Shown here piece by piece: positions 5,295 through 5,426 of a stretch of 5,426 nucleotides of DNA (within the stretch, counting starts at the first letter, position 1; the number at the start of each line of letters is the position of its first letter). Source of the DNA: Candidatus Saccharimonadia bacterium (GTDB lineage: Bacteria; Patescibacteriota; Saccharimonadia; Saccharimonadales; UBA4665). The notes below the pieces were generated by a model. It did no database searches and had not been told where the DNA came from. It saw only the letters and a list, made by a program, of their open reading frames with translations. The stretch covers positions 1-5,426 of the forward strand of contig JALQUD010000071.1 in assembly GCA_023268595.1 (NCBI GenBank), read 5' to 3'. Position numbers and translations under genes: made by a program.

Positions 5295-5332
5295 TGCCAA
5301 AGGCAGAATGAACCAGTTTACTATGCCACTTA

Positions 5333-5360
5333 ATTATATTTTTTACAATAGTATTGTAAA
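5333..5360 (-). promoter_or_regulatory. Sigma70-like promoter of the minus-strand operon, TTTACA-16-TATAAT
   Basis: On the minus strand the -35 TTTACA (5360-5355) and a perfect -10 TATAAT (5338-5333) are 16 bases apart. Transcription would start near 5326, leaving a leader of about 90 bases before ATG 5234. A second possible pair, TTGTAA (5348-5343) and CATAGT (5325-5320), spaced 17, lies slightly downstream and is weaker. The -35 and most of the spacer are covered by the 19-bp palindrome, so the promoter is probably repressible. Confidence 0.75.
5342..5360. promoter_or_regulatory. Perfect 19-bp palindromic operator over the operon promoter
   Basis: TTTACAATA-G-TATTGTAAA is a perfect 9-1-9 inverted repeat that covers the -35 and most of the spacer of the minus-strand promoter. 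A homodimeric repressor bound here would block RNA polymerase. The 9-1-9 geometry is shared with DtxR- and Fur-family sites, but the bases do not match the DtxR, Fur, PerR or BlaI/MecI consensus sequences I know. The cognate regulator is not in the window. Confidence 0.65.
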
Positions 5361-5389
5361 CTTTTCTTGATAATGTGGTCGACCTATGC

Positions 5390-5417
5390 TTGCCGTCACC
5401 TGAAATGGTTATATAAT
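5390..5417 (+). promoter_or_regulatory. Rightward sigma70-like promoter, TTGCCG-16-TATAAT
   Basis: A -35 TTGCCG (5390-5395) and a perfect -10 TATAAT (5412-5417) spaced by 16 bases predict a start near 5424, so the transcript leaves the window. It is divergent from the minus-strand operon. Its -35 lies 30 bases from the palindrome, so that site would not directly block it, although a bound regulator might still influence both. Confidence 0.65.
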
Positions 5418-5426
5418 AGGTGTACC

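Larger units (their letters stand above)
5235..5426. other. Intergenic divergent control region, AT-rich at its right half
   Basis: This 192-base stretch has no convincing gene. It holds, from right to left, the outward promoter (5390-5417), the palindrome and leftward promoter (5333-5360), and the operon leader with a possible upstream ORF and SD hairpin (5237-5305). From about 5308 to 5380 it is markedly AT-rich compared with the GC-rich genes on its left. Confidence 0.7.

Noticed and set aside
5342..5360. BlaI/MecI-, Fur- or PerR-type operator
   Set aside because: The length and symmetry are similar, but the bases differ from TACAnnTGTA and from the TAATnATTA-type cores. I keep it as an unassigned operator.
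5263..5370. Plus-strand 35-codon ORF crossing the operon promoter and palindrome
   Set aside because: It has no good SD or promoter and spans the control elements of the opposite strand, so it is probably chance.

Overview
The window reads as a compact bacterial chromosome or large accessory segment. It is GC-rich and uses the standard code, with TGA serving as a stop in several genes. Genes are tightly packed with short gaps, mostly Shine-Dalgarno (SD) led, and preceded by sigma70-like promoters. No gene here fixes the taxonomy. The mix of many unrecognised small proteins with a degenerate Nudix, an MscS channel and a TM2 protein would fit a Patescibacteria/Saccharibacteria-like genome, but that is a weak guess. 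I see no rRNA, tRNA, CRISPR array, insertion sequence or integrase.

Left part, plus strand (1-2114): a Nudix-fold protein that has lost most of its catalytic box overlaps by 4 bases (ATGA) a three-helix MscS-type mechanosensitive channel. A small single-domain cupin follows 22 bases later. These three probably form one transcription unit that may begin upstream of the window.

Middle, plus strand (2115-3547): a clear promoter (TTGACA, 16 bases, TATACT) drives an unrecognised soluble, probably beta-rich protein of 175 residues. Its gene is followed by a long GC-rich hairpin. A second promoter-like site then leads a TM2-domain membrane protein with a disordered N-terminus. A strong branched hairpin fills the convergent gap between this gene and the right-hand block.

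Right part, minus strand (3548-5360): three unrecognised genes (291, 101 and 159 residues, in transcription order) form a tight operon. The promoter (TTTACA, 16 bases, TATAAT) is overlapped by a perfect 19-bp palindrome that looks like a repressor operator. The roughly 90-base leader holds a possible 16-codon upstream ORF that ends exactly at a small hairpin burying the SD of the first gene. This apparently regulated operon of unknown genes is the best candidate for an undescribed system here. A further promoter at the right edge points out of the window, so the AT-rich 5320-5426 region is probably a divergent control region.
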